A stretch of DNA of 64,000 bases, taken from contig JADJXW010000002.1 in the NCBI GenBank assembly GCA_016720075.1, positions 124,001 through 188,000 on the forward strand, in the 5' to 3' direction. The stretch is from Pseudomonadota bacterium (GTDB lineage: Bacteria; Pseudomonadota; Gammaproteobacteria; Steroidobacterales; Steroidobacteraceae). The position numbers and the translations under genes are program-made. This document shows positions 25,711 through 34,183 of the stretch, one piece after another (position 1 is the first letter of the stretch; every line of letters begins with the position of its first letter). Under the pieces are notes generated by a model, which was not told the DNA's origin, ran no database searches, and saw only the letters and a list, made by a program, of their open reading frames with translations.

Positions 25711-26109
25711 ATGACGTTCGATCGCCCCGCCCTGTTTCGCCCCGCGCTGCTCGCGCTGGCCCTCGGCTTCGCCGCACCGGCCGCCTTTGCAGCCAACGTC
25801 GCCAATGGCAAGACGATCTTCGAGCAGCGCTGCGGCATCTGCCACGCGGTCACCAAGGATCCGGGTGGTCCGGTGGCGGGCCCCAGCATGGTCGGCCTGA
25901 TCGGGCGCAAGGCCGCGGCCGAACCTTCCTTCACCATGTATTCCCCGGCGCTGAAGAAGTACGGCGTCACCTGGAACGCAAAGACGCTGGATGAGTTCCT
26001 GACGATGCCCATGCAGAAGGTGCCGGGCACCACCATGCCGATGATGCTGCCCGACGCCAAAGAGCGCGCCGACGTCATCGCCTACCTGGCGTCGATCAAG
26101 AAGAAGTAA
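25711..26109 (+). CDS. Small periplasmic class I cytochrome c
   Basis: The ATG at 25711, with GGAG 11 nt upstream, gives 132 residues. A Sec signal peptide ends near AFAANVANG. The haem site CGICH is about 20 residues after cleavage, and the axial Met is probably in KVPGTTMPMM near the C-terminus. The GPSMVGLIGRKA and YSPALKK segments match mitochondrial-type c550/c2 cytochromes. It is likely a soluble electron carrier, and it converges on the sugar-dehydrogenase gene. Confidence 0.92.
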   Translation: MTFDRPALFRPALLALALGFAAPAAFAANVANGKTIFEQRCGICHAVTKDPGGPVAGPSMVGLIGRKAAAEPSFTMYSPALKKYGVTWNAKTLDEFLTMPMQKVPGTTMPMMLPDAKERADVIAYLASIKKK

Positions 26110-26113
26110 GGAT

Positions 26114-28666
26114 CTAGTTGCAGCTGGCGAGCGAGTTCACCCAGCTCGCCAGCAGCGCAACGCCTGCCGCATCCACCGTGCGTGGCAGCAGCGGCGGCAT
26201 CGCGTCCGCATCCGTGCGATTGGGCCGCGCCACCAGCAGCGAACGTGCGGCGGGATCCGTGCCACCCACGGCGATCAACCGCGCGTTGGCGATGCCCAGC
26301 GAGCGTGCCGGCACAACTTCGCAGGCGTTGGTGCTGGCCAGCGGCGTGCCGTATCGCAGGTCCATGTTCACCGGCGTGCCGCCTCCCGGCCGGTGACAGT
26401 TCGAGCAGTTCGTGTGCAGATAGGCGCGGGCGCGCTGCGCCAGCGTGCCCGCCGTGCCGAAGGGATCGGGCATGGCCGGCAACTGCGCCGCGGGCAGCGT
26501 CAGTGCCGGCGTCAGCGTGGAGATGGCATTGAGCGTATCGAGCTGGTTGGCGGTGCGGCCCGTGGCCGCATAGGTCAGCGATCCATTGAGCTGGGATTGC
26601 TCGAGACCCAGCGACCGTCCCGCCGCCGCGGTGTGACAGACCAGGCACTGCGCCTCGCTGGGGAACAGCCACGACTGCCCCGCCACCTGCACCGTCTTGC
26701 CGCCGATCACGCGCGTGGCATCCGTGCCCTGCGCATTCCATTCATAGGTGTAGCCGGCCCACTCGCCATTGTCGTGGCGCATGAACAGCCGTGTTTCCAC
26801 CGGCTGAGTGCCGATGCGGAAGTTCTTCACCAGCACCGAGCCGTTGGGAAAATCGAAATCCCCGTCGGCGCCGATCGCGATGCGCTGGCCATCCGGCAGC
26901 GCCAGGTATCGCGACTTCACCGCGCCGTCTGACCAGAACGGCGCGTTGGGCGCATAGGGAATGAGCCCGGCGGACGGCTGCGTGGCATTGGTGGCGCTGA
27001 CACAGCCCGTGGCCGACAACTGCGCTGGAATCACGCGCCCGCCCGCAGCGCCGGCGCGCAGCCGGTGCAGCGTGCCGCCGAAATTCACCACGTAGATCTC
27101 GCCCGCCGCATCCTGCGCGAACGAGGAGATGGACAGGCCGGAATTGAACCCGGTGGTGAACTGCTGCGTGGGCGTGGCATCCCGCGCGACATGCCAGATG
27201 CGCCCGGAGCCGAAATCCCCGAACACATAGCGACCGGCCAGCGCGGGGATCGCGCTGCCACGATAGACATGCCCACCGGTGATCGAGACGCCCTGCTGAT
27301 GATCGTATTCGGCGATGGGATCGATCGAACTGCCGGCGTTCGGGCCGCAGGCGCCATTGAATGCATGCGCGCCCTCGCGGCAGCGCCAGCCGTAGTTGCC
27401 GCCCAACACCACCCGGTCGACTTCTTCCCAGGCGCCCTGCCCCACGTCGCCCACCCACAGTTCACCACTGACGCGATCGAAGCTCCAGCGCCATGGATTG
27501 CGGAATCCATACGCGTAGATCTCGGGGCAGTTGGTCGTGAAGGCGCCGGTGTCGTTGTTGCACACCGGTCCCTGGAAGGGATTGGTAGCCGGAATGGCGT
27601 AGCGCGTGCCGCCGGCCGTGGTGGAGTTCACGTCGATGCGCAGCATCTTGCCCAGCAGCGTGGACAGTCGCTGGCCATTGCCGATGCTGCCATGCCCATC
27701 GCCACCGCCACCGCCATCACCCAGACCGATGTACAGGTAGCCATCGGGCCCGAAGGCGATATGGCCACCGTTGTGGTTCGACTCGGGCTGGTTCACCTGC
27801 AGGATGGTCTGGCCGCTGGTGGCATCCAGCGTCTGGCCCCCATCACGCGTCTGGAATTCCACGATGCGCGAGACCAGCTGGCCACTGGCCGTGGCGGTGA
27901 ACGAGGCATACACGCGCGGGTTCGTGGGGTAGTCCGGATGAAAGGCCATGCCCAGCAGGCCGCGCTCATCGCTGGCGCTGCCGGTGATCTGCGTCGTGAG
28001 GTTGATGAACTCGCGCCGCGTCGTGGCATTGGGCTGGTTGTCGAACACGAACACGATGCCGGTCTTCTGCACCACGTACCAGCGTGCAGTGCTGGCGGGT
28101 TCCTGCAGCATCAGCACCGGCGAGGAGAAGGCGCCCAAGCCTGCGAACACCTGGTCCAGCGCCAGCGAAACACTGCTGGAGGGCGCCTCGCCGGCAAGGC
28201 AGGCGGTATTCGAGGGCCGCGAGTCCAGGCCGGAAACGCCGGGCACGGGCGTTGCCGGCGTCGTGGCGCTGGCAGCAGCGGAACCTCCCGATTCATTGGC
28301 AGGCGCTGCACCGTCGAACGCGCGCACGGTGTAGCTGTAGGTCGTGTTCGCCGTGAGACCGGTGTCGAGCCAGGAAGGCGTCGTGACGGTGGCCACGGCG
28401 GTGGCGCCGCCATCCCGGAACACGCGATAGCCGGCAACGCCGGTGCCCGCATCGGTCGACGGCTGCCAGGTGAGCTGGATGCTGGCCGGGGACAGCGCCG
28501 TGGCGGTGAGTGCGGCGGGCACCGAAGGTGGCGTGGCATCAGGGCCGGCTCCACCGCCACCGCCGGGAATCGTGGCCGGGCCGCCGCAGCCCTGCAGCAG
28601 TGCGATCAGCAGCAGCGCGGGAACTCCCCTGCGCGCTGGCCGTGCGAATCCCTGCATGCCGTTCAT
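26114..28666 (-). CDS. Lipoprotein with FN3, glucose/sorbosone-dehydrogenase propeller and diheme C-terminal region
   Basis: The ATG at 28666 (GTG 28678 or ATG 28657 are alternatives) gives about 850 residues. The signal peptide ends in a lipobox (LLQGC), so the protein is probably a lipoprotein. A glycine-rich linker follows, then one fibronectin type III domain at about 45-140 (PPSVPAALTATALSP to TYSYTVRAFDGAAP). A glucose/sorbosone-dehydrogenase-type beta-propeller spans about 165-540 (RGLLGMAFHPDYPTNPRVY, GPDGYLYIGLGDGG, YAYGFRNPWRWSFD). The C-terminal part carries two haem motifs, CLVCH and CSNCH, and resembles the SO2930/HNE_0200 diheme families. Together they suggest a periplasm-facing PQQ-type oxidoreductase with its own electron outlet. 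The substrate is unknown. Confidence 0.85.
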   Translation of the reverse strand: MNGMQGFARPARRGVPALLLIALLQGCGGPATIPGGGGGAGPDATPPSVPAALTATALSPASIQLTWQPSTDAGTGVAGYRVFRDGGATAVATVTTPSWLDTGLTANTTYSYTVRAFDGAAPANESGGSAAASATTPATPVPGVSGLDSRPSNTACLAGEAPSSSVSLALDQVFAGLGAFSSPVLMLQEPASTARWYVVQKTGIVFVFDNQPNATTRREFINLTTQITGSASDERGLLGMAFHPDYPTNPRVYASFTATASGQLVSRIVEFQTRDGGQTLDATSGQTILQVNQPESNHNGGHIAFGPDGYLYIGLGDGGGGGDGHGSIGNGQRLSTLLGKMLRIDVNSTTAGGTRYAIPATNPFQGPVCNNDTGAFTTNCPEIYAYGFRNPWRWSFDRVSGELWVGDVGQGAWEEVDRVVLGGNYGWRCREGAHAFNGACGPNAGSSIDPIAEYDHQQGVSITGGHVYRGSAIPALAGRYVFGDFGSGRIWHVARDATPTQQFTTGFNSGLSISSFAQDAAGEIYVVNFGGTLHRLRAGAAGGRVIPAQLSATGCVSATNATQPSAGLIPYAPNAPFWSDGAVKSRYLALPDGQRIAIGADGDFDFPNGSVLVKNFRIGTQPVETRLFMRHDNGEWAGYTYEWNAQGTDATRVIGGKTVQVAGQSWLFPSEAQCLVCHTAAAGRSLGLEQSQLNGSLTYAATGRTANQLDTLNAISTLTPALTLPAAQLPAMPDPFGTAGTLAQRARAYLHTNCSNCHRPGGGTPVNMDLRYGTPLASTNACEVVPARSLGIANARLIAVGGTDPAARSLLVARPNRTDADAMPPLLPRTVDAAGVALLASWVNSLASCN

Positions 28667-28745
28667 GCCCCGGAGCACACCACAAACCGCGCCATGCGGT
28701 CGAGCTGTGCGGGAGCGGCGACATCAGATCGGCAATCGAGGGGAT

Positions 28746-28821
28746 TGGTGCCGTCTCACGGATTCGAACCGTGGACCTACCGCTTACGAAGCGGTTGCTC
28801 TACCAGCTGAGCTAAGACGGC
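28746..28821 (-). tRNA. tRNA-Thr (anticodon CGU)
   Basis: The 76-nt minus-strand cloverleaf starts GCCGTCT and closes with AGACGGC, discriminator A and an encoded CCA. The D stem is GCTC/GAGC, the anticodon stem ACCGC/GCGGT closes loop TTCGTAA, giving anticodon CGT (reads ACG), and the T arm is CACGG-TTCGAAT-CCGTG. Confidence 0.97.
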
Positions 28822-28832
28822 GCCGGGCGCGA

Positions 28833-28838
28833 ATTCTA
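28833..28838 (-). promoter_or_regulatory. Probable -10 element of the tRNA-Thr promoter
   Basis: TAGAAT on the minus strand lies 12 nt before the mature tRNA 5' end, followed by a GC-rich discriminator (TCGCGCC) as in stringently controlled stable-RNA promoters. No convincing -35 was seen at 16-18 nt. Confidence 0.45.
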
Positions 28839-28941
28839 GGGAAACGCCCCCGGAAGAGCCAGAGCTGTGGTCCGCGAATCCCGGCAAAAAGGTGCGAAAT
28901 GGGGGTGGAGTCGCCTCCGGCCGAGGGGCGAGGCTGCCGGC

Positions 28942-29472
28942 ATGCGCCACGACTGCCGTACAGCCCGGATCAGCCGGGGCCTCACCCTGATCGAGCTGCT
29001 GGCCACCCTGGCCATCAGCGCGCTGCTGGCCTCTCTGGGCTGGCCCCTGCTCAGCCGGCAGCGGGCGGCGGCAGAGGTCTCCGCAGCCACCAGCCACACG
29101 CTCGCGGCGCTGCAATCGGCCCGCCAGCTGGCACTGGCCACCGGCCATCCGGTCACGGTCTGTCCCAGTCCCGACGGCCGGCGCTGCGGCTTCGGGGTGG
29201 GTCACTGGATGCTGTTCGAGAATCTGCCCGGCGGGCGGGATGCAATCCGGGAAGCCGACGAGCCGATGCTGCAACGCTGGCATCTGCCGGCAGGCGTCAT
29301 CGCCTCGGGCAGTCGTGGGTACGCTACCTACCAGCCGGTGGCCCGCTCGGCTGCCACGCTCACGTTCAGGTTCTGTCATCGGGGGGTGCCGCAGGCGGGC
29401 CGAAGCGTGATCGTCAGCCAGACCGGGCGGCCCCGCGTCACGCGCCCGAATCCAGGCGACTGCGCCAGATAG
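28942..29472 (+). CDS. fimT: Minor pseudopilin FimT/FimU (GspH-like)
   Basis: The ATG at 28942 gives 176 residues. A basic leader ends at Gly before LTLIELLATLAIS, the type IV prepilin signature with Glu at +5, and a single N-terminal hydrophobic helix follows. The rest resembles FimT/GspH, including paired cysteines (VCPSPDGRRCG) and a C-terminal Cys. Minor pilins prime assembly of the pilus at the inner membrane. It is the first of six overlapping or closely spaced pilin genes, the same order as fimU-pilE of Pseudomonas. Confidence 0.88.
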   Translation: MRHDCRTARISRGLTLIELLATLAISALLASLGWPLLSRQRAAAEVSAATSHTLAALQSARQLALATGHPVTVCPSPDGRRCGFGVGHWMLFENLPGGRDAIREADEPMLQRWHLPAGVIASGSRGYATYQPVARSAATLTFRFCHRGVPQAGRSVIVSQTGRPRVTRPNPGDCAR

Positions 29473-29512
29473 TCGCCTGTGAAGCATGGACGGGCCTGCC
29501 TACCTTGGCGCC

Positions 29513-29941
29513 ATGAGCAATGCCGCCCTTCTCTGCACGAAGCCGCCTCGCGGCAACGCCGGCTTCGGCCTGATCGATGCGCTGGTGGCGCTCGCGCTGC
29601 TGGCGGTAACGCTGCTGGGCGCCTGCGGGGGGCTGCTTTTCGCGCTACGGGCAACGCAAGCCGCTGCGTGGCAGATGCGGGCGGTTGACCTGGTAGCCGA
29701 CCTGGATGAACAGCTGCAGCAGGCCGACCCAGCCGAACCCCTGGCCGCGCGGCTCGAATCCTGGCGCGCACGGGTTCGACAGGTATTGCCTGCCGCAGAA
29801 GTGGCCGGCCTCGAGCCGCGCAGCCTGGTGGTCGGCGAGTCCGAGATCCACTGGTCCGACGTCCAGCTCGGATGGAATGGCATGCCCGGGCAAGCCAGGA
29901 CGTCTCTGCGACTTCCACTGGCCCACGCACACTCCCCATGA
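29513..29941 (+). CDS. pilV: Minor pilin PilV
   Basis: The ATG at 29513 gives 142 residues. The leader ends NAG, followed by FGLIDALVALALLAVTLLG, a prepilin helix in which +5 is Asp instead of the usual Glu. Position and size fit PilV. The stop overlaps the pilW start in ATGA. Confidence 0.82.
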   Translation: MSNAALLCTKPPRGNAGFGLIDALVALALLAVTLLGACGGLLFALRATQAAAWQMRAVDLVADLDEQLQQADPAEPLAARLESWRARVRQVLPAAEVAGLEPRSLVVGESEIHWSDVQLGWNGMPGQARTSLRLPLAHAHSP

Positions 29942-30765
29942 AACGCCCTGCCTTTGCAACGCATCAGACTGGACTCACGCTGGTGGAACTGCTGGTGGCG
30001 ATGACGCTGGTGGCCACGCTGACCGCGGGCGGCCTTGCCACCTACATACGCGTCACTGCCGCGTGGCGATTGCAGGCCGCCGACCAGCGCCGCCACGAAC
30101 GCGGCCAGTATGTGTTCGGCACGCTCGAACCGGAGTTGCAGATGGCCGGCTACTTCGGCGCCACACGCCCCGCGCCTGTGCTGTCCGCGGCCACTGTCCC
30201 GCCTTCCGTTCGCTCCTGCGGCACCGACCTCATCACACGACTCGACAGGCCGGTTGAAAAACTCAGTTCCCTTCCCGCCGGCTGCGTTGCACGCGGCGTG
30301 CTGCTGGCCGGCAGCGACGTGCTGGTGGTGCGCCGCCTGTCGGCGCGCGTCGGCGCACCCCGCCCAGGTCGCGCCCAGTGGCTCATCCCCGTTGGCGCCG
30401 CCCGCAACGGCGCGCTGCGATGGGATGGGCAGATTCCCGCGGATTACGCAGCCGCAGAGGTTCGCGACCTCATCGTGCGCATCTACTACGTGGCACGCAG
30501 TGCCGATGGTGATGCCCGCACTCCAGCACTGCGCGTGAAGTCCCTGACCGAAGTCGCCGGCGTGCCGGCATTCGTCGATACGGAGGTAATGCCCGGTGTC
30601 GAAGCCCTTGCCGTTGAACTGCTGCCGCAGGCGTCGCCGCGGTCGGTCCACATCGCGCTGCGCGTCCGCGCCGACGCCGCCGATACCGACGCCGCTGAAA
30701 CAGGTCGTGCGCTGCCGCTCGCGCGTCAATTCACCCTTCGAAATGCCCTGCCCTGGCCGACCTGA
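29938..30765 (+). CDS. pilW: Minor pilin PilW
   Basis: The ATG at 29938 overlaps the pilV stop and gives 275 residues. The prepilin cleavage region is HQTG-LTLVELLVAMTLVA with Glu at +5. Downstream segments (QYVFGTLEPELQMAGYFG, then CGTDLITR) are typical of PilW. It is inserted in the inner membrane and cleaved by PilD before joining the minor-pilin tip complex. Confidence 0.87.
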   Translation: MKRPAFATHQTGLTLVELLVAMTLVATLTAGGLATYIRVTAAWRLQAADQRRHERGQYVFGTLEPELQMAGYFGATRPAPVLSAATVPPSVRSCGTDLITRLDRPVEKLSSLPAGCVARGVLLAGSDVLVVRRLSARVGAPRPGRAQWLIPVGAARNGALRWDGQIPADYAAAEVRDLIVRIYYVARSADGDARTPALRVKSLTEVAGVPAFVDTEVMPGVEALAVELLPQASPRSVHIALRVRADAADTDAAETGRALPLARQFTLRNALPWPT

Positions 30766-31195
30766 ACCACGCACGCGCCGGATCGCCGGGTTTGCGGTGG
30801 CATGGATGCTGGTGTTGCTGGCTGTCATTGCGCTGGCAGCGGGCGCCGCCGTGCACGATGTGCTGTTCGCACAGCAGCTCGCCAATACCCGTGCTCACGA
30901 GCAGCGGGCCATGGGCGCGGCTGAACTTGGACTGCGCATCGGCCTGGGTCAACTCGCCGCTGCGCCGGCGCCGCTGCCGGATACCGGCGTGCTGCATCCG
31001 GGTCCGACACCGACCGATTCAGTGCAGGTGATGCTGCGGCCGGGTGCACGGCATGTGCCACCAGGCTTCAGCGCAGCCACATTCATGGCGCAGGACTACG
31101 AGATCCACAGCACAGGCCGCTCTGCGCGCGGCACCGGCCGAACGCTGGTGCAGGGCGTCACGCGCCTGGAAACACCCGCGCAGGTCTCGCCATGA
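30743..31195 (+). CDS. pilX: Minor pilin PilX (GspK-like)
   Basis: The ATG at 30743 lies within the end of pilW (23-nt overlap) and gives 150 residues. The N-terminus RRIAGFAVAWMLVLLAVIALAAGAAV resembles a prepilin helix without Glu at +5, as is usual for PilX/GspK. NTRAHEQRAMGAAELGLR is the expected polar region. Assignment rests on this helix plus gene order. Confidence 0.75.
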   Translation: MPCPGRPEPRTRRIAGFAVAWMLVLLAVIALAAGAAVHDVLFAQQLANTRAHEQRAMGAAELGLRIGLGQLAAAPAPLPDTGVLHPGPTPTDSVQVMLRPGARHVPPGFSAATFMAQDYEIHSTGRSARGTGRTLVQGVTRLETPAQVSP

Positions 31196-32241
31196 GGCCT
31201 TCGTTGTGGTTGCCGGGCCGACTGGCAGGCGTAGCCGGATTGCTGTTCCTCTCGTTCTCGCACGCTGTGTGCGCTCAAGCAGCCTTTCCGGCGTGCATGG
31301 CCGGCATACCGGCGGCCATCGTCGTGCGAATAGCGGATGAGCCGCCACGCCGCGCATGGCTGCAGGGCGGCGTGTCGCCGCCCCTTGAAGTGGTCGATGC
31401 CGAGAGCTCGCAGCGCCTGTGGTCGGGCGCAGCCTGGCCTCCGGCCAGCCAGCTGTTCGAGCGGATGGGCGCGCAGTTCGCCGGCAGCCTGCTGCCCATC
31501 GACCTCGACGGCGATGGCATCCACGATCGCATCTATGCCGGAGACCTTGCCGGCCGCCTGTGGCGCTTCGACCTGCACCACGGGAAGCCGGCCGCGCAAT
31601 GGGCCACCGGCGGCGTGTTCGCGGATCTGGCTTCCGGTCCGCGGGGTTTCGTCGCGGCGCCCGATGTCTCGCTGCAGCCCGGCCAGACGCAGGACCAGGC
31701 CTGGTTCAACATCGCGCTGGGCACGATAGGGCTCGGCGCCCTTCCTGCGCAGAACCGCTTCTACGTGCTGCGCGATCGCGAGCCCTTCGAAATCCGGACG
31801 CAGGCCCAATACGACCGCTGGCGGCCATTGACCGAAAGCAACCTGGTGCAGCTGCCGCGACTTGGAGCAACGCTCGCCGGGCCGGCCCCGGATGGCTACT
31901 ACATCCTGGTGGGCGATGCCGACGTGCTCGGACCCGCATTGACGGTGTCGGGCCGCGCGTCGCTGGCGCTGGCCCAGCCCGGCGCCCGGGCAGACGCGAT
32001 GTGCAGCATCGCCGCTGTGGTCTCCGCCATCGAGCTGGCAACCGGAGCGGAACGACGTGAAACCACGGTCGACGGCAGCCGGCCATCCCGGATACCGGTC
32101 ACCATGACCGTCGGCGAGTCCTTCGCGCTGCGGCGCGTGGGCAGCCACGCCATCTGCACGCTGGGCGACACCCATATTGCCCACTGCGATGCCGATCTGT
32201 CACCGCGACGCCTGTGGTGGCGCCGCGAGGATGCGGACTGA
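31192..32241 (+). CDS. Short PilY1-like protein (propeller part only)
   Basis: The ATG overlaps the pilX stop (ATGA) and gives 349 residues. A Sec signal peptide ends near AVCAQA. The segment LDGDGIHDRIYAGDLAGRLWRFDLHH is the calcium-binding motif of the PilY1 C-terminal beta-propeller. PilY1 proteins are normally over 1000 residues with an N-terminal von Willebrand A domain; that domain is missing and the propeller itself looks shortened. Position between pilX and pilE supports the PilY1 role (tip adhesin, retraction control). No frameshift or leftover coding sequence for the missing part is visible on either side. Confidence 0.75.
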   Translation: MRPSLWLPGRLAGVAGLLFLSFSHAVCAQAAFPACMAGIPAAIVVRIADEPPRRAWLQGGVSPPLEVVDAESSQRLWSGAAWPPASQLFERMGAQFAGSLLPIDLDGDGIHDRIYAGDLAGRLWRFDLHHGKPAAQWATGGVFADLASGPRGFVAAPDVSLQPGQTQDQAWFNIALGTIGLGALPAQNRFYVLRDREPFEIRTQAQYDRWRPLTESNLVQLPRLGATLAGPAPDGYYILVGDADVLGPALTVSGRASLALAQPGARADAMCSIAAVVSAIELATGAERRETTVDGSRPSRIPVTMTVGESFALRRVGSHAICTLGDTHIAHCDADLSPRRLWWRREDAD

Positions 32242-32702
32242 TGCGCGCGATGCATGCCGGACACTCGCCGGGCTTCACGCTGCTCGAGATGCTGGTGGTG
32301 CTGGTCATCGCGGCGACGCTGGCCGCCATCGCCTATCCCTCATACCGCCACATCATGCATCGCTCGCAGCGCATCGAGGCGCACCTTGCGCTGCTCCGGC
32401 TGCAGACGCTGCAGGAGCGCCACTTCGCGGATCACCACGCCTACGCCAGCCAGCTTCGCGCCGATGGGCGTGGCGACAGCCTGCCCATTGCCGCCATCAC
32501 CGAGAACGGCCACTACGACCTGTCGATGCGCGTGGATGCCGATGGCCAGGCCTACGTGGCGATCGCCAGGGCCCGGCAGTCCGGCCGCCAGGCCGGTGAC
32601 AGCCGGTGCCAGCAATTCTCGATCGACACGGTGGGCACACGCCGCTCGGCCACCGCCACGGGTCCATGGCGAGCGGAACCGGGAAGTGGCTGCTGGGGCT
32701 GA
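32241..32702 (+). CDS. pilE: Minor pilin PilE
   Basis: The ATG overlaps the upstream stop by one base (TGATG) and gives 153 residues. The leader ends HSPG and the mature protein begins FTLLEMLVVLVIAATLAAIAYPSY, a classic type IV pilin helix with Glu at +5. Two C-terminal region cysteines (SRCQQ and the GCWG end) could form the pilin D-loop. Its TGA abuts the convergent ispH stop, making the palindrome TGATCA. Confidence 0.88.
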   Translation: MRAMHAGHSPGFTLLEMLVVLVIAATLAAIAYPSYRHIMHRSQRIEAHLALLRLQTLQERHFADHHAYASQLRADGRGDSLPIAAITENGHYDLSMRVDADGQAYVAIARARQSGRQAGDSRCQQFSIDTVGTRRSATATGPWRAEPGSGCWG

Positions 32703-33674
32703 TCAGCCGCCGGCGGAGGGCCGCAGCGCCCGCGGCAGGCTGAAGACCACGTTTTCCTCGCGGCCGAGGATCTCGCGCGGCACGGAGCCGCCCCATGAAC
32801 GCAGCCTCTCGACCACCTGCTGCACCAGCAGCTCGGGCGCCGATGCGCCAGCGGTCACGCCGACCGCGCTGCGCCCCTCGAACCACTCGCGCTGCAGGTT
32901 GTCCGGACCATCCACCAGGTAGCCGGCAATGCCGGCGCGATCGGCCAGCTCACGCAGGCGATTGGAATTCGAGCTGCTGGTCGAGCCCACCACCACCAGC
33001 ACGTCGCACTGCTCCAGCAGGCGCTTCACCGCGTCCTGCCGGTTCTGCGTGGCATAGCAGATGTCCTCGACGCGCGGAGCCTGCAGCTGGGGGAAGCGCT
33101 GGCGCAGCACATCGACTATAGCCTGCGTGTCGTCCACCGAAAGCGTGGTCTGCGTTACGAAGGCCAGCGTCTCCGGGCGCCGCACCTGCAGCGTCTGCAC
33201 ATCGGCGATGTTCTCGACCAGGTGAATGACGCCCCCCAGCGACGCATCGAAGCGTCCCATGGTGCCCTCCACTTCCGGATGACCCGCGTGGCCGATCAGC
33301 ACCACGTCGCGCGCATCGCGCGCGTAGCGGGCCACTTCCAGGTGCACCTTGGTCACCAGCGGGCAGGTGGCGTCGAATACCTGGAAGCCGCGGCGCGCCG
33401 CCTCGTCCTCGACCGCGCTCGACACGCCATGCGCAGAGAAGATCACCGTGGCGCCGGCAGGCACCTCGTCGAGTTCCTCGACGAACCGCGCCCCCATGTC
33501 GCGCAGACGCTCGACCACGTGGCGGTTGTGCACGACCTCGTGCCGCACATAGATGGGCGCGCCGAACAGCTCGATGGCGCGCTCCACGATATCGATGGCG
33601 CGATCAACCCCGGCGCAGAACCCACGCGGGCTGGCGAGCAGTATCCGCATGCCCGTGCCCGCGGCCTGGCTCAT
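32703..33674 (-). CDS. ispH: 4-hydroxy-3-methylbut-2-enyl diphosphate reductase
   Basis: The ATG at 33674 overlaps the lspA stop (ATGA) and gives 323 residues; MRILL at 33650 is an alternative start. IspH makes IPP and DMAPP in the last MEP-pathway step using a [4Fe-4S] cluster. The three cluster cysteines are in ASPRGFCAGVDRA, FDATCPLVTKVH and DICYATQNR. The substrate-binding STSSSNSNRL, HGVSS and GHAGHPEVEGT segments are intact. Confidence 0.96.
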   Translation of the reverse strand: MSQAAGTGMRILLASPRGFCAGVDRAIDIVERAIELFGAPIYVRHEVVHNRHVVERLRDMGARFVEELDEVPAGATVIFSAHGVSSAVEDEAARRGFQVFDATCPLVTKVHLEVARYARDARDVVLIGHAGHPEVEGTMGRFDASLGGVIHLVENIADVQTLQVRRPETLAFVTQTTLSVDDTQAIVDVLRQRFPQLQAPRVEDICYATQNRQDAVKRLLEQCDVLVVVGSTSSSNSNRLRELADRAGIAGYLVDGPDNLQREWFEGRSAVGVTAGASAPELLVQQVVERLRSWGGSVPREILGREENVVFSLPRALRPSAGG

Positions 33675-34183
33675 GGGCGATCCCCGCCGGCGCCCTTCGC
33701 GCTGCGCGATTCCAGCAGCGCGTCGAGCAGCACCAGCCCCGCGCCGATCGTGATGCAGCTGTCGGCCACGTTGAAGGCCGGGAAATAGGCCTTGCCCCAG
33801 TGCACGGCGATGAAATCCACCACGTTGCCGTGGCGGATGCGATCGATCACGTTGCCCAGCGCGCCGCTGGCGATCAGCATCATCCCGAGCGACTGCAGCT
33901 TCTGGGTCGAGGCATCGAGCTTGCGCAACCACCACAGGATGCCCGCGCTCACCGCCAGTGCGAACACCGTGAACAGCCAGCGCTGCACGCCACCCGGAAA
34001 ATCCAGGAAGCTGAACGCGGCGCCGTAGTTGCGCGCATGGACGATGTCCAGCACCGGCAGCACGTAGTGCGACTCGTGCAGCGCGTAGGTCCTGAGTATC
34101 CATTCCTTGGTGAGCTGGTCGAGCGCGATGCCGGCCACCAGCAGCGGCCACCATCTAAGGCCCGAACGCCTGATCTCAGACAT
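33671..34183 (-). CDS. lspA: Lipoprotein signal peptidase (SPase II)
   Basis: The ATG at 34183 gives 170 residues with four hydrophobic helices. The two catalytic Asp are in GALGNVIDRIRHG and FNVADSCITIG, and RNYGAAFSFL is also conserved. It removes signal peptides from diacylglyceryl prolipoproteins at the inner membrane. It overlaps ileS by 8 nt and ispH by 4 nt. The fkpB gene that usually sits between lspA and ispH is absent. Confidence 0.95.
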   Translation of the reverse strand: MSEIRRSGLRWWPLLVAGIALDQLTKEWILRTYALHESHYVLPVLDIVHARNYGAAFSFLDFPGGVQRWLFTVFALAVSAGILWWLRKLDASTQKLQSLGMMLIASGALGNVIDRIRHGNVVDFIAVHWGKAYFPAFNVADSCITIGAGLVLLDALLESRSAKGAGGDRP

